Of a DNA stretch of 64,000 nucleotides, positions 34,607 through 45,320 are shown one piece after another. The notes below the pieces were generated by a model. That model saw only the letters and a list, made by a program, of their open reading frames with translations, did not search any database and was not told the DNA's origin. Position numbers and translations under genes: made by a program. Within the stretch, counting starts at the first letter, position 1; each line of letters opens with the position of its first letter. Source of the DNA: Caballeronia calidae (GTDB taxonomy: Bacteria; Pseudomonadota; Gammaproteobacteria; Burkholderiales; Burkholderiaceae); the NCBI RefSeq assembly GCF_900044055.2, contig NZ_FCOX02000012.1, positions 1-64,000 on the forward strand. Direction: 5' to 3'.

Positions 34607-35617
34607 ATGACTGATTTTTCCGGCTCTCGCGTGCTCGTCACGGGCGCCTCGGGATTCGTCGGGTCCGCGGTCGCGCGGCTCGCCATCGAGCGTGGTTTCG
34701 ACGTGCGCGTGCTCGTGCGCGCGACGAGCCCGCGCAAGAACGTCGAGTCGCTCGACGCGGAGATCGTCGTCGGCGACATGCGCGACGAGGCGTCGATGCG
34801 CGCCGCGCTCAAGGGCGTGCGCTTTCTCTTTCACGTCGCGGCCGATTACCGCATCTGGGCGCCGGACCCGGGCGAGATCGAGCGCGCGAATCTCCAAGGC
34901 ACCGAAGCGACGATGCGCGCCGCGCTGGCCGAAGGCGTCGAGCGCATCGTCTATACCAGCAGTGTCGCGACGCTGAAGGTGACGAGCTCGGGCGCGATCG
35001 CCGACGAGACGAAGCCGTCGGACCCGGCGAGCACGATCGGCGCGTACAAGCGCAGCAAGGTGCTCGCCGAGCGCGCGGTCGAGCGCATGGTCGCGCGGGA
35101 CGCGCTGCCCGCGGTGATCGTCAATCCGTCGACACCGATCGGCCCGCGCGACGTGCGCCCGACGCCGACCGGGCGCATCATCGTGGAAGCGGCGACGGGC
35201 AAGATTCCCGCGTTCGTCGATACGGGCCTGAACCTGGTGCACGTGGATGACGTCGCGAACGGGCATTTTCTCGCGCTGGAGCGCGGCAAGATCGGCGAGC
35301 GCTATATCCTCGGCGGCGAGAATCTGCCGTTGCAGCAGATGCTCGCGGACATCGCCGGATTCGTCGGACGCAAGCCGCCGACCATCAAGTTGCCGCGCGG
35401 GCCGCTTTATCCGCTCGCGGTCGGCGCGGAACTGTTCGCGAAAGTGAGCGGCAAGGAGCCGTTCGTGACCGTCGATGGCCTGCGGATGTCGAAGAACAAG
35501 ATGTATTTCACGTCGGCGAAGGCGGAACGCGAGCTCGGATACGGCGCGCGGCCGTATCGGGAAGGGCTGAAGGACGCGCTCGACTGGTTCCGCGCGAACG
35601 GCTATCTCGCTGGGTGA
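34607..35617 (+). CDS. hpnA: Hopanoid-associated sugar epimerase HpnA
   Basis: 336 aa from the ATG at 34607. NAD-binding VLVTGASGFVGSAVARLA at the start, the YTSSVATLK strand and the YKRSKVLAER catalytic Tyr-x3-Lys place it in the extended short-chain dehydrogenase family. The overall sequence matches HpnA, a putative sugar epimerase conserved with hopanoid genes. It is thought to help modify the ribosyl-hopane side chain, but its exact reaction is not settled. Here it stands apart from the other hpn clusters, divergent from the large hybrid kinase. Confidence 0.88.
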   Translation: MTDFSGSRVLVTGASGFVGSAVARLAIERGFDVRVLVRATSPRKNVESLDAEIVVGDMRDEASMRAALKGVRFLFHVAADYRIWAPDPGEIERANLQGTEATMRAALAEGVERIVYTSSVATLKVTSSGAIADETKPSDPASTIGAYKRSKVLAERAVERMVARDALPAVIVNPSTPIGPRDVRPTPTGRIIVEAATGKIPAFVDTGLNLVHVDDVANGHFLALERGKIGERYILGGENLPLQQMLADIAGFVGRKPPTIKLPRGPLYPLAVGAELFAKVSGKEPFVTVDGLRMSKNKMYFTSAKAERELGYGARPYREGLKDALDWFRANGYLAG

Positions 35618-35862
35618 AGCGCGAGATCAGTCCGTGAAACATTCCGGGCGCCGCAACGAAGCTGGAAAATCGCAACTCTTGTATAAGACTCGAAAAAAGT
35701 TAAGTCAATGATATTGCAGGAAAAATTGCCTTTTTTGCGGTTCAGGCAAGCCGAAATTCACACGCGCGCCACGCAAAATCAGGCAGAATAGCGGTTTGTT
35801 GCCGGAAGGGTGGTTTGAGGCCGGCGGTTTTTCCAACCTGTTTTCGGATGTCGAGACAAGCG

Positions 35863-38109
35863 ATGAGTAATCAGCAACCCACCATCATCTACACCCTGAC
35901 CGACGAAGCTCCGCTGCTCGCGACCAGCGCCTTTCTGCCGATCATCCGTGCCTTCACCGCGCCGGCGGGCGTCAACGTCGAGACGAGCGACATCTCCGTC
36001 GCTGCCCGTATCCTCGGCGAATTCCCTGAATACCTGACCGACGCGCAAAAGGTCCCCGACAACCTCGCGAAGCTCGGCGAACTCACGCAGGACGCCGACA
36101 CCAACATCATCAAGCTGCCGAACATCAGCGCGTCGCTGCATCAGCTGACCAGCGCGATCAAGGAGCTCCAGTCGAAGGGCTACAAGCTGCCCGACTACCC
36201 CGAAGAGCCGAAGAACGACGAAGAGAAAGCCATCCGCGCGCGCTATGGCAAGTGCCTCGGCTCGGCCGTGAATCCGGTTCTGCGCGAAGGCAACTCGGAC
36301 CGCCGCGCGCCGCTCGCCGTCAAGAACTACGCGAAGAAGCATCCGCACAGCATGGGCGAGTGGAGCATGGCGTCGCGCACGCACGTCGCGCACATGAAGC
36401 ACGGCGACTTCTATCACGGCGAAAAGTCCATCACGAATGACAAAGCCCGTGAAGTCCGCATGGAACTCGTCACGAAGCGCGGCGAAACCATCGTGCTGAA
36501 GCCGAAGGTCAAGCTGCAGGACGGCGAGATCGTCGACAGCATGTTCATGAGCAAGAAGGCGCTCGTGCAGTTCTACGAAGACCAGATGCAGGATGCGTTC
36601 GACACCGGCGTCATGCTGTCGCTGCACGTGAAGGCGACCATGATGAAGGTCTCGCACCCGATCGTCTTCGGCCACGCCGTGAAGGTGTTCTACAAGGACG
36701 CGTTCGCCAAGCACGCGAAGCTCTTCGAGGAGCTCGGCGTGAACGTGAACAACGGTCTCGTCGATCTGTACACGAAGATCGAAGCGCTGCCGGAATCGCA
36801 GCGCGACGAAGTCATCCGCGACATGCACGCATGCCACGAGAAGCGCCCCGCGCTCGCCATGGTCGATTCGGCCAAGGGCATCTCGAACCTGCACGCGCCG
36901 AACGACGTGATCGTCGACGCTTCCATGCCCGCGATGATCCGCGCCGGCGGCAAGATGTGGGGCGCCGATGGCCGTCCGCAAGACACGAAGTGCCTGATTC
37001 CGGAAAGCACGTTCGCGCGCATCTATCAGGAAATCATCAACTTCTGCAAGACCAACGGCGCGTTCGATCCCAAGACCATGGGCACGGTGCCGAACGTCGG
37101 CCTGATGGCGCAGAAGGCCGAAGAGTACGGCTCGCACGACAAGACCTTCGAGATCACGGAAGACGGTTCGGCGCGCATCGTCGACAACGCGACGAACGAA
37201 GTCCTCGAAGGGCTCACGCAGGAAGTCGAGAAGGGCGACATCTGGCGCATGTGCCTCGTGAAGGACGCGCCGATCCGCGACTGGGTGAAGCTCGCCGTCA
37301 CGCGCGTGAAGAACTCGGGCACGCCGGCGGTGTTCTGGCTCGACCCGTATCGTCCGCACGAAGCCGAGCTCATCAAGAAGGTCGAGACCTACCTGAAGGA
37401 TTACGACACGACCGGCCTCGACATCCAGATCATGTCGCAAGTGCGCGCGATGCGTTACACGCTCGAGCGCGTGATCCGCGGCATGGACACGATCTCGGCC
37501 ACCGGCAACATCCTGCGCGATTACCTCACCGACCTCTTCCCGATCATGGAACTGGGCACGAGCGCGAAGATGCTGTCGATCGTTCCGCTGATGGCGGGCG
37601 GCGGCCTGTATGAAACGGGCGCGGGCGGCTCGGCGCCGAAGCACGTGCAGCAGCTCGTGCAGGAAAACCACCTGCGCTGGGATTCGCTCGGCGAGTTCCT
37701 CGCGCTGGCCGTGTCGCTGGAAGAGCTCGGCATCAAGAACGACAACGCACGTGCGAAGCTCGTCGCGAAGGCGCTCGATTCGGCCACCGGCAAGCTGCTC
37801 GACAACAACAAGAGCCCGTCGCCGAAGACCGGACAGCTCGACAATCGCGGCAGCCAGTTCTATCTCGCGATGTACTGGGCGCAGGAACTCGCGTCGCAGT
37901 CGGAAGACAAGGCGCTCGCACAGCAGTTCGCGCCGCTCGCGAAGACGCTTGCCGAGAACGAGCAGAAGATCGTCGACGAGCTCGCCGCCGTGCAGGGCAA
38001 TGCGGCGGATATTGGCGGCTACTACATGCCGGACGAGAAGAAGCTCGAAGCGGTGATGCGTCCGAGCAAGACGCTCAACGCCGCGCTCGCGGAAGTGAGC
38101 ACGAAGTAA
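35863..38109 (+). CDS. icd: Monomeric NADP-dependent isocitrate dehydrogenase
   Basis: 748 aa from the ATG at 35863; the length is right for the monomeric type (about 740), not the 400-aa dimeric enzyme. Family stretches include [40 protein letters not shown] and [13 protein letters not shown]. It catalyses oxidative decarboxylation of isocitrate to 2-oxoglutarate in the TCA cycle, in the cytosol. Monocistronic, ended by a strong intrinsic terminator 40 bp downstream. The preceding 245 bp has no ORF and is AT-rich, so it is the promoter region. Confidence 0.95.
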   Translation: MSNQQPTIIYTLTDEAPLLATSAFLPIIRAFTAPAGVNVETSDISVAARILGEFPEYLTDAQKVPDNLAKLGELTQDADTNIIKLPNISASLHQLTSAIKELQSKGYKLPDYPEEPKNDEEKAIRARYGKCLGSAVNPVLREGNSDRRAPLAVKNYAKKHPHSMGEWSMASRTHVAHMKHGDFYHGEKSITNDKAREVRMELVTKRGETIVLKPKVKLQDGEIVDSMFMSKKALVQFYEDQMQDAFDTGVMLSLHVKATMMKVSHPIVFGHAVKVFYKDAFAKHAKLFEELGVNVNNGLVDLYTKIEALPESQRDEVIRDMHACHEKRPALAMVDSAKGISNLHAPNDVIVDASMPAMIRAGGKMWGADGRPQDTKCLIPESTFARIYQEIINFCKTNGAFDPKTMGTVPNVGLMAQKAEEYGSHDKTFEITEDGSARIVDNATNEVLEGLTQEVEKGDIWRMCLVKDAPIRDWVKLAVTRVKNSGTPAVFWLDPYRPHEAELIKKVETYLKDYDTTGLDIQIMSQVRAMRYTLERVIRGMDTISATGNILRDYLTDLFPIMELGTSAKMLSIVPLMAGGGLYETGAGGSAPKHVQQLVQENHLRWDSLGEFLALAVSLEELGIKNDNARAKLVAKALDSATGKLLDNNKSPSPKTGQLDNRGSQFYLAMYWAQELASQSEDKALAQQFAPLAKTLAENEQKIVDELAAVQGNAADIGGYYMPDEKKLEAVMRPSKTLNAALAEVSTK

Positions 38110-38147
38110 GGTCGCGCGGGCGCCTCGAACACCCGCGCGCCCGGATG

Positions 38148-38178
38148 AACCGGCATCTCTTCGGGGATGCCGGTTTTG
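38148..38178 (+). terminator. Intrinsic terminator after icd
   Basis: AACCGGCATC (38148-38157) pairs with GATGCCGGTT (38166-38175) over an 8-nt loop, followed by a broken T-run (TTTTGTTTTT). Typical Rho-independent terminator. Confidence 0.9.
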
Positions 38179-38343
38179 TTTTTGCGCGGCCGCATCGCGC
38201 GACGTGTTTCATCGGCATCGAAAAAAATGTCGTGAAATCCGCACGTTCGGTGCAATTGGTTACAACCTGTGCCGGACCTCGCCAAATCCGAGCGGGTAGA
38301 ATCGTTGCCTCGCCGCCCGCTCGCAAGACACAGACACACTCGC

Positions 38344-38886
38344 ATGAATCTACATGACCAGCTCGGCGCGCTGGAGTCGAGCCTCGACACGCTCCTCCAC
38401 GGCGCTGCCGCATCTGAACGCGCATCCGACCAATCACCCGCCGAAGCGACCGAAGCCGCGCCCCGCCAAGCGCCGGGCGCGCCTGACGAACCGCCCGCGC
38501 TGGGCGGCGCACGCCAGCCGGACGATTCCGCCGCGCCCGCCGAACCGCCCGGACTGAACGAACCGGCCACGCTCGTCGTGTCGCGCCCGGAGCAGAACGC
38601 GATCGAAATGACGATCGCCGGTAAAACCGTCAAGCTGAGCCCGGAAGGCGTGTCGGAACTGATCGAGGAATTGTCGAACGTGCGCGCGTCGATGTCGGTG
38701 GAACAGCCTGCCGGCATTGCGCCGGGCTGGCGCTTCGCCGCGACCAAAAACCCGATCATGGCGACGCAGAAATATCCCAATGGCGACCGTCTGCTGGTGC
38801 TGCGTCACGGCGGGCACGGCTGGGTGCCGTTCACGTTCTCGCCGAACATGGTGATCGAGCTGTACGCCATGTTGACGAAGAAGTAA
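38344..38886 (+). CDS. Conserved hypothetical protein with disordered middle
   Basis: 180 aa from the ATG at 38344. A short helical N-terminus (DQLGALESSLDTLLHG) is followed by about 60 residues rich in Ala, Pro and Glu, probably disordered. A compact C-terminal domain contains IEMTIAGKTVKLSPEGVSELIEEL and HGGHGWVPFTFSPNM. No membrane segment or signal peptide. I recall similar proteins in Burkholderia genomes but no known function. It ends 30 bp before the convergent hpnB stop. Confidence 0.7.
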   Translation: MNLHDQLGALESSLDTLLHGAAASERASDQSPAEATEAAPRQAPGAPDEPPALGGARQPDDSAAPAEPPGLNEPATLVVSRPEQNAIEMTIAGKTVKLSPEGVSELIEELSNVRASMSVEQPAGIAPGWRFAATKNPIMATQKYPNGDRLLVLRHGGHGWVPFTFSPNMVIELYAMLTKK

Positions 38887-38916
38887 GGCGGCTTCGTTCC
38901 GAAGCCGCCCGCGCTG

Positions 38917-40119
38917 TCACGAACCTTCCTGAGTCGGCGCCTGCACGCGCGCCTTCCATTGCCCGCCCTTCCCGCTCCAGTAACGCACGGCTGAGCCGAT
39001 CGTCGCGCTGACATAGAACAACGCGACGAGCGGCAAAAGCGGCGCCCACAACAGCGACCTTCGGTAGTAGCGCAGCATCGGCCCATAGGCGATGCACATG
39101 AACGCCCACGCCGCGCATGCGGGCCACGCGCGCGCGCCGAACGTCAACGCGAAGACGGGCGGCACGAGATAGATCAGCACCATCGCGACGACCGTCCCGG
39201 CGAGCAGGAGCGGCGAATAGCGCAACTGCGTGAAGGCCGTGCGCGCGATCATGTTCCAGACATCGCGCCAGCTGTCATACGGGCGCAGCGATTCGCTGCT
39301 TTGGGCGAGATCGAGGCGGATCGGGCGCGCGTCGTTGCGGCCCGCGCGATGCTTGATGCGCGCGGCGAGACTGCAATCGTCGATGAGTTCCTGACGGATC
39401 GACTCGATCCCGCCCGCCTCCACGAGCGCCGAGCGGCGCACGAGCATGCAGCCGCCCGCGGCGCCCGCCGTCGGCTTCTTCACGTCGTTCACCCAGGCGA
39501 ACGGATAGAGCTTCGCGAAGAAGAACACGAACGCGGGAATCAGCGCCTTCTCCCAGAGCGAGTCGCAGCGCAGGCGAACCATCAGCGAGACCAGATCGCG
39601 GTCTTCGAGAATCGTGCGCGAAACGAGTTGCGTCGCGGCATCGGCCGGATGGTGGATGTCGGCATCGGTGAGCAGCAGGAATTCGGCGGGCAGGCCGAGC
39701 TTGTCGATCGCCTCGATGCCCTGCGACTGCGCCCACACCTTGCCCGACCAGCCCGGCGGCAACGGCTGCGCGGTCAGCACCGTCAGGCGGTCTTCGAGGC
39801 CGAGATCGCGGGCGGCGGCGAGCGCGACGTTGGCGGTGCCGTCGGTGCTGTGGTCATCGACGACGATCACATGGAACGCGCCCGCATAGTCCTGCTTCAG
39901 CAGCGAGCCGACGGCGCGCCCGATGACATCCGCCTCATTGCGCGCGGGAACGACCGCGACGAGCGCGGGCCACGCGCCGCGCCGCGCGATCTCCGCGTTG
40001 CCGACCGCGTGCACCGTGGTGTGCGACAGTGCCGGCGCGGGCTCCGCGCGCCAGAATCCGCCACGCGTGAATAGCAGCACGATCCAGATCAAAAATGACA
40101 GCCAGGCGATCAGTAGCAT
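38917..40119 (-). CDS. hpnB: Hopene-associated glycosyltransferase HpnB
   Basis: 400 aa from the ATG at 40119; the longer frame to 40236 lacks a ribosome site and is not membrane-like. One N-terminal membrane helix (FMLLIAWLSFLIWIVLLF) precedes a GT2 domain with VAVVPARNEADVIGRAV, VVDDHSTDGT and LLTDADIHHPAD, then several C-terminal helices. It fits HpnB, the GT2-like protein linked to hopanoid head-group addition. It acts at the inner membrane. It diverges from ispH-hpnH, so a 420-bp shared region may co-regulate both. Confidence 0.88.
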   Translation of the reverse strand: MLLIAWLSFLIWIVLLFTRGGFWRAEPAPALSHTTVHAVGNAEIARRGAWPALVAVVPARNEADVIGRAVGSLLKQDYAGAFHVIVVDDHSTDGTANVALAAARDLGLEDRLTVLTAQPLPPGWSGKVWAQSQGIEAIDKLGLPAEFLLLTDADIHHPADAATQLVSRTILEDRDLVSLMVRLRCDSLWEKALIPAFVFFFAKLYPFAWVNDVKKPTAGAAGGCMLVRRSALVEAGGIESIRQELIDDCSLAARIKHRAGRNDARPIRLDLAQSSESLRPYDSWRDVWNMIARTAFTQLRYSPLLLAGTVVAMVLIYLVPPVFALTFGARAWPACAAWAFMCIAYGPMLRYYRRSLLWAPLLPLVALFYVSATIGSAVRYWSGKGGQWKARVQAPTQEGS

Positions 40120-40542
40120 GAAATAAACGATTAGCTTGTGAATTTGGGTGGCCGCGGTTTGCGCGGGATGTCCGGCCTCCGGGCGTTGCGCGAAAAACAC
40201 ACGGCGCGGATCGGCGGAAGGCCGCAAGACGAGCACGTTCGAAGGAACGTCTCGCCGGCACGCGGTCCGGGCGCCCGACAGTTTACTGGGTTCTGAAAAT
40301 CGACGTATTCACGGGCATCGCGCGTTTCGCCCGGCAAGGCAGGCATTGAGCACCCAAAAAGGGAACGCGTTAGAATACGCGGTCAACTTCGGCGCGCAGA
40401 CCGACATTACCGTGTCTTTTTTTCCGGTCTGCTTTCCCCGGCCCTCCCGACGCTCCGAGCGTCATGGTGGTCGAGTCATCGGGAAAGCGCGAGCTTCGCG
40501 CCGGCTAACCCGAGACCCGCGTCAGTCGGAGTTCGTTCGAAT
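40120..40542. other. Divergent promoter region between hpnB and ispH
   Basis: About 420 bp with no convincing ORF. An AT-rich stretch around 40,360-40,420 (near TTAGAATACGC) is a plausible ispH promoter area, but boxes are not clear. Confidence 0.45.
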
Positions 40543-41505
40543 ATGCGTATCATCCTTGCTCAACCCCGCGGCTTTTGTGCGGGCGTGGTCCGTGCGATCG
40601 AAATCGTCGATCGCGCGCTCGAACGGCATGGCGCGCCGGTCTATGTGCGTCACGAGATCGTCCACAACCGTCATGTCGTCGACAACCTGCGCAGCAAGGG
40701 CGCGCGTTTCGTCGAAGAGCTCGATGAAGTTCCGCACGGTGCGGTCGCGATCTTCAGCGCGCACGGCGTCGCGCAGAGCGTCGAGCGGGATGCCGAGGCG
40801 CGCGGCCTCGACGTGCTGGACGCCACGTGTCCGCTCGTCACGAAGGTTCACGTGCAGGGTCGCCAGTATGTATCGCAGGGACGCACGCTGATTCTGATCG
40901 GCCACGCGGGCCATCCCGAAGTGGAAGGCACCATCGGCCAGATTCCCGGCACCGTCGTGCTGGTGCAGAGCGAAGCCGAAGTCGCGAAGATGACGCTCGC
41001 GCCCGACACGCCCGTTGCCTACGTCACGCAGACCACGCTTTCGGTCGATGACACGCGCGGCATCATCGACGCGTTGCAGCGCCGCTTCACCGATATCGTC
41101 GGCCCGGACACGCGCGATATCTGCTACGCGACGCAAAACCGCCAGGCCGCCGTGCGCGAGCTGTCGGGTCAGGTGGAGGTGCTGCTCGTGGTCGGCGCCA
41201 CCAATAGTTCCAATTCGAATCGACTGCGGGAGATCGGCGCCGAGAGCGGCGTGCCGAGCTACCTCGTCGCGGACGGTTCGGAGATCAAGGCCGAATGGTT
41301 TGCGAATGTGCAGACGGTCGGCATCACCGCGGGCGCTTCGGCGCCCGAGGAAATGGTCAAACATGTGATCGATGCCCTGCGCGCGTTCGGAAACGTCGAA
41401 GTCACGACGATGAACGGCCGCGAGGAAAAGGTCGAATTCAAACTCCCCGCGAAGCTCACTCAGCCGGTCGCCGCCGTTGCGGCAGCGGCGATTCGCGAAG
41501 AATAA
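40543..41505 (+). CDS. ispH: 4-hydroxy-3-methylbut-2-enyl diphosphate reductase
   Basis: 320 aa. The three cysteines that hold the iron-sulfur cluster are at 12 (RGFCAGV), 96 (DATCPLVTK) and 194 ([11 protein letters not shown]), and the conserved His motifs SAHGV and GHAGHPE are present. It makes IPP and DMAPP, the last step of the methylerythritol phosphate pathway. Clustering with hpnH suggests it is the hopanoid-dedicated copy. A second ispH elsewhere in the genome would be expected in this group, but that is outside the window. Overlapping ribosome-site context couples it to hpnH. Confidence 0.95.
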   Translation: MRIILAQPRGFCAGVVRAIEIVDRALERHGAPVYVRHEIVHNRHVVDNLRSKGARFVEELDEVPHGAVAIFSAHGVAQSVERDAEARGLDVLDATCPLVTKVHVQGRQYVSQGRTLILIGHAGHPEVEGTIGQIPGTVVLVQSEAEVAKMTLAPDTPVAYVTQTTLSVDDTRGIIDALQRRFTDIVGPDTRDICYATQNRQAAVRELSGQVEVLLVVGATNSSNSNRLREIGAESGVPSYLVADGSEIKAEWFANVQTVGITAGASAPEEMVKHVIDALRAFGNVEVTTMNGREEKVEFKLPAKLTQPVAAVAAAAIREE

Positions 41506-41518
41506 GGAGAGGACGCAA

Positions 41519-42673
41519 TTGTCTATCCCGATGCTCCAGAAGGCGCGCGTTGGCGCCTACATCTTCAAGCAGCACATCACGGGCACGAAGCGTTACCCGC
41601 TCGCGCTGATGCTGGAACCGCTGTTCCGCTGCAATCTCGCCTGTAACGGCTGCGGCAAGATCGACTATCCGGATCCCATTCTGAACCAGCGTCTGTCGCT
41701 CGAAGAGTGCCTCGGCGCCGTCGACGAGTGCGGCGCGCCGGTCGTTTCCATCGCGGGCGGCGAGCCGTTGCTGCACAAGGAAATGCCGCAGATCGTGAAG
41801 GGCATCATGGCGCGCAAGAAGTTCGTGTATCTCTGCACGAACGCGCTGCTCATGGAAAAGAAGATGGACGATTACGAGCCGAGCCCGTACTTCGTCTGGT
41901 CCGTTCACCTCGACGGCGACCGCGAAGCGCACGATCACTCGGTTTCGCAGCCGGGCACGTACGACAAGGCCGTCGCGGCCATCAAGGAAGCGAAGCGCCG
42001 CGGCTTTCGCGTGAACATCAACTGCACGCTGTTCAACGACGCGGAACCGGAGCGCGTGGCGAAGTTCTTCGACACGCTCGGGCCCATCGGCGTCGATGGC
42101 ATCACGGTGTCGCCGGGTTACGCGTATGAGCGCGCGCCGGATCAGCAGCACTTCCTGAACCGCGACAAGACCAAGAACCTGTTCCGGGAAATCTTCAAGC
42201 GCGGCAACAACGGCAAGAACTGGTCGTTCAGCCAGTCGACGCTGTTCCTCGACTTTCTCGCGGGCAACCAGACGTATCAGTGCACGCCCTGGGGCAACCC
42301 GGCACGCACGGTGTTCGGCTGGCAAAAGCCCTGCTATCTGGTCGGCGAAGGCTACGTGAAGACCTTCAAGGAACTGATGGAAACCACCGAGTGGGACAAG
42401 TACGGCACGGGCAAGTACGAGAAGTGCGCGGACTGCATGGTCCACTGCGGCTTCGAGGCGACCGCCGTGATGGACACGGTGAAGCATCCGCTGAAGGCCG
42501 CGAAGATCGCGCTGTCGGGCCCGCGCACGACGGGCGCGTTCGCGAAGGACCTGCCGATCGACAAGCAGCGTCCGGCCGAGTTCGTGTTCTCGAAGCATGT
42601 GGAGATCAAGCTCGAGGAGATCGGTCGCGCGCAGAAGAGCAAGGGCGCGAAGACGGCGGCGGCGGTGAATTGA
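41519..42673 (+). CDS. hpnH: Adenosyl-hopene synthase HpnH (radical SAM)
   Basis: 384 aa from a TTG at 41519, chosen because AAGGAGAGG lies at the right distance and the product then starts MSIP, as HpnH proteins usually do; an ATG at 41531 is the alternative. The radical-SAM motif is RCNLACNGC (Cx3Cx2C) near residue 40. A C-terminal Cys-rich part includes YEKCADCMVHCGFEA, as in SPASM-like or twitch extensions. It joins adenosine to diploptene, the first step of C35 bacteriohopanepolyol side-chain synthesis. It forms an operon with ispH and is followed by a terminator. Confidence 0.94.
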   Translation: MSIPMLQKARVGAYIFKQHITGTKRYPLALMLEPLFRCNLACNGCGKIDYPDPILNQRLSLEECLGAVDECGAPVVSIAGGEPLLHKEMPQIVKGIMARKKFVYLCTNALLMEKKMDDYEPSPYFVWSVHLDGDREAHDHSVSQPGTYDKAVAAIKEAKRRGFRVNINCTLFNDAEPERVAKFFDTLGPIGVDGITVSPGYAYERAPDQQHFLNRDKTKNLFREIFKRGNNGKNWSFSQSTLFLDFLAGNQTYQCTPWGNPARTVFGWQKPCYLVGEGYVKTFKELMETTEWDKYGTGKYEKCADCMVHCGFEATAVMDTVKHPLKAAKIALSGPRTTGAFAKDLPIDKQRPAEFVFSKHVEIKLEEIGRAQKSKGAKTAAAVN

Positions 42674-42701
42674 ATCGTTGAATCGACGCTGTAGCGATGT
42701 G

Positions 42702-42738
42702 AAGGGCGGGTGGCTTTGGTCATCCGCCCTTTTGCTTT
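42702..42738 (+). terminator. Intrinsic terminator of the ispH-hpnH operon
   Basis: AAGGGCGGGTG (42702-42712) pairs with CATCCGCCCTT (42721-42731) with one wobble, loop of 8 nt, followed by TTTTGCTTTTTT. Confidence 0.88.
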
Positions 42739-42801
42739 TTTGTTGTTTGTCGCTGGCCTCGCCGGCGCGTCAAAAACTGTGCTCTCCCCTCCAATCAAAA
42801 A

Positions 42802-42832
42802 AAAACGCGACGGCTCATCACCGTCGCGTTTT
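42802..42832 (-). terminator. Intrinsic terminator of the cstA-ybdD operon
   Basis: AAAACGCGACGG (to 42813) pairs with CCGTCGCGTTTT (42821-42832). On the minus strand it is followed by a run of T from the A-tract at about 42797-42805. It lies just beyond the ybdD stop and can also work in the plus direction. Confidence 0.88.
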
Positions 42833-42859
42833 CATCGACCGCCACCGGGCAGCATCAAC

Positions 42860-43054
42860 TCAGCAGCACTTGCCCGCCCCCGATCCATACCTCGCCTCCT
42901 GCCGCTCGCGAAAAAACTCCGCGTACGACATCACAGGCTTGTCCGGATGCGTCGTCTGCATGTGCGTGACGTACGCGTCGTAGTCGGGCATCCCGACCAT
43001 CAGGCGCATCGTCTGGCCGAGATACCGTCCTGCTTGTCGAAGATCGCTGAACAT
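42860..43054 (-). CDS. ybdD: YbdD/YjiX-family protein
   Basis: 64 aa from the ATG at 43054. Short family signature: [21 protein letters not shown] and [22 protein letters not shown], with a C-terminal CC. YbdD proteins are almost always encoded right after CstA or BtsT and have been linked to pyruvate uptake by these transporters. Here it follows cstA by 11 bp. Confidence 0.9.
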   Translation of the reverse strand: MFSDLRQAGRYLGQTMRLMVGMPDYDAYVTHMQTTHPDKPVMSYAEFFRERQEARYGSGAGKCC

Positions 43055-43065
43055 GGTCAGGTCCC

Positions 43066-45150
43066 TCAATGTCCCGAACGAACCGCGGCGCTCGCGCCCG
43101 CGGGCATCGCTTCGAACGGTGTCTCGCGCACCGTCGGTTTCGTTTCGCGGCGCGCGCGCAGCACGGCCAGCACGCCATACACCGCGATGCTCACCACCAC
43201 GAAGATGAACAGCCCGGCGAGTGCCGCATCGACATAGTCGTTGAAGATGATGCGCTGCATCTCGGCGAGCGACTTCGCCGGCGCCATCACCTTGCCCGCG
43301 TCGTAGGCGTCCTTCAGCTTGCCCGCGTGCGCGAGGAAACCGACCTTCGGATTTGCATCGAAAATTTTCTGCCAGCCGGCCGTCAACGTGCAGATCAGCA
43401 GCCAGATGGTCGGCACGAGCGTGACCCACGCATAGCGCTCGCGCTTCATCTTGAACAGCACGACGGTGCCGAGCATCAGCGCGATGCCCGCGAGCATCTG
43501 GTTCGAGATGCCGAAGAGCGGCCACAGCGTGTTGATGCCGCCGAACGGATCGACCACGCCCTGATACAGGAAGTAGCCCCACGCGGCGACGCACAGACCC
43601 GTCGCGACGAGGTTGGCCGGCAGCGATTCCGTGCGGCGCAGCGCCGGATGGAACGTGCCGAGCAAGTCCTGCAGCATGAAGCGGCCGGCGCGCGTGCCTG
43701 CATCGACGGCCGTCAGGATGAAGAGCGCCTCGAACAGAATGGCGAAGTGATACCAGAAGGCCATCATCGCCGGGCCGCCGATCACCTGATGCAGAATGTG
43801 CGCCATGCCGACCGCGAGCGTCGGCGCGCCGCCGGCACGCGCGACGATGGTCGTCTCGCCGACCGCCTTCGCGGTCTCCGTCAGCATCTCCGGCGTCAGC
43901 ACGAAGCCCCAGCTCGTCACGGTCTGCGCGACCGCTTCGGGCGTCGAGCCGAGCAGCGAGGCCGGGCTGTTCATCGCGAAGTACACGCCGGGCTCGATCA
44001 CGCAGGCGGCGACGAGCGCCATCATCGCGACGAACGATTCCATCAGCATCGCGCCATAGCCGATGAAGCGCATGTTGACTTCGTTATCGACCATCTTCGG
44101 CGTCGTGCCCGACGAGATCAGCGCGTGGAAGCCCGATACCGCGCCGCACGCGATCGTGATGAAGAGGAACGGGAACAGGTTGCCCGACCACACCGGGCCG
44201 CTGCCATCGACGAACTTCGTGAAGGCCGGCATCTTCAGCTCCGGCGCGACGATCAGAATGCCGATCGCGAGGCCGAGGATCGTGCCGATCTTGAGGAACG
44301 TCGACAGATAATCGCGCGGCGCGAGCAGCAGCCACACCGGCAGGACGGACGCGACGAAGCCGTAGCCGATCAGAATCCACACGAGCTGCACGCCGGTGAA
44401 CGTGAAGTACGGCGCGAGCGTCGCCGATTCGGCGACATGCCCGCCGTAGACGATCGCGAGCATCAGGCCGACGAAGCCGATGATCGACACCTCGCCGATA
44501 CGCCCCGGCCGGATGTAGCGCGTATAGACGCCCATGAACAGCGCGATAGGAATCGTCGCGGCAACGGTGAACGTCCCCCACGGCGAATTCGTCAGCGCTT
44601 TCACGACGATCAGCGCGAGCACCGCGAGAATGATCACCATGATGAGGAACGCGCCGAAGAGCGCGATCACGCCCGGCACGGTGCCGAGCTCCATCTTGAT
44701 GAGATCGCCGAGCGAGCGGCCGTCGCGGCGCGTCGAGATGAACAGGATGATGAAATCCTGCACCGCACCCGCGAACACCACGCCGGCGAGAATCCACAGC
44801 ATGCCGGGCGTGTAGCCCATCTGCGCGGCCAGCACCGGGCCGACGAGCGGACCCGCGCCCGCGATCGCCGCGAAGTGATGGCCGAACAGCACGAACCTGT
44901 TGGTCGGCACGTAGTCGAGGCCGTCGTTGTGACGCACGGCCGGCGTCATGCGCAGGCCGTCGAGCTGCAGCACCTTGCCCGCGATGAAGCGCGAGTAGAA
45001 ACGGTAAGCGATGAGATAGACGCAGACCGCCGCGATGACGATCCATAGTGCGCTGATACGCTCGCCGTGCGCGAGCGCGATGGTGCCGAATGCGAACGCG
45101 CCCAATAGCGCGAGCGCGATCCAGACCAGGAATCCGGAAGCCCGATTCAT
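43066..45150 (-). CDS. cstA: Carbon-starvation protein CstA-type pyruvate/peptide transporter
   Basis: 694 aa with about 16-18 membrane helices; an AGGAG ribosome site precedes the ATG at 45150. Signature parts of the family are [33 protein letters not shown] and [13 protein letters not shown]. CstA and BtsT are proton-driven transporters in the inner membrane, with pyruvate as best-known substrate and peptides also proposed. It is transcribed divergently from a Cache kinase/LuxR regulator pair, the arrangement used for nutrient-sensing control of such transporters, so that pair is the likely regulator. Confidence 0.93.
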   Translation of the reverse strand: MNRASGFLVWIALALLGAFAFGTIALAHGERISALWIVIAAVCVYLIAYRFYSRFIAGKVLQLDGLRMTPAVRHNDGLDYVPTNRFVLFGHHFAAIAGAGPLVGPVLAAQMGYTPGMLWILAGVVFAGAVQDFIILFISTRRDGRSLGDLIKMELGTVPGVIALFGAFLIMVIILAVLALIVVKALTNSPWGTFTVAATIPIALFMGVYTRYIRPGRIGEVSIIGFVGLMLAIVYGGHVAESATLAPYFTFTGVQLVWILIGYGFVASVLPVWLLLAPRDYLSTFLKIGTILGLAIGILIVAPELKMPAFTKFVDGSGPVWSGNLFPFLFITIACGAVSGFHALISSGTTPKMVDNEVNMRFIGYGAMLMESFVAMMALVAACVIEPGVYFAMNSPASLLGSTPEAVAQTVTSWGFVLTPEMLTETAKAVGETTIVARAGGAPTLAVGMAHILHQVIGGPAMMAFWYHFAILFEALFILTAVDAGTRAGRFMLQDLLGTFHPALRRTESLPANLVATGLCVAAWGYFLYQGVVDPFGGINTLWPLFGISNQMLAGIALMLGTVVLFKMKRERYAWVTLVPTIWLLICTLTAGWQKIFDANPKVGFLAHAGKLKDAYDAGKVMAPAKSLAEMQRIIFNDYVDAALAGLFIFVVVSIAVYGVLAVLRARRETKPTVRETPFEAMPAGASAAVRSGH

Positions 45151-45269
45151 GGCGTCTCCTTTGAGTATTGTTTAGCCCTTGGGGTAAGCCCTTGGTGCCG
45201 TTCAATGCGCCGCGACGACGCATTGGGCGGTAGTATTCGCCTTCGCCAAGGCGCTTACAAGCGCACAAC

Positions 45270-45299
45270 TACGTAACCGAACTACGTAGAATCACGTAG
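45270..45299. promoter_or_regulatory. Three TACGTA-type sites in the cstA/kinase intergenic region
   Basis: TACGTA occurs at 45270-45275 and 45283-45288, and ACGTAG at 45294-45299. They are spaced 13 and 11 bp apart, just before the kinase gene. A regular array of one hexamer suggests a regulator-binding region, plausibly for the adjacent LuxR-type response regulator. Confidence 0.5.
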
Positions 45300-45320
45300 C
45301 AAGAATCGCTTCATGGGCCG

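Noticed and set aside
43069..45048. 659-aa plus-strand frame opposite cstA
   Set aside because: Rich in Arg, Asp and His without motifs; the minus-strand CstA reading is unmistakable.
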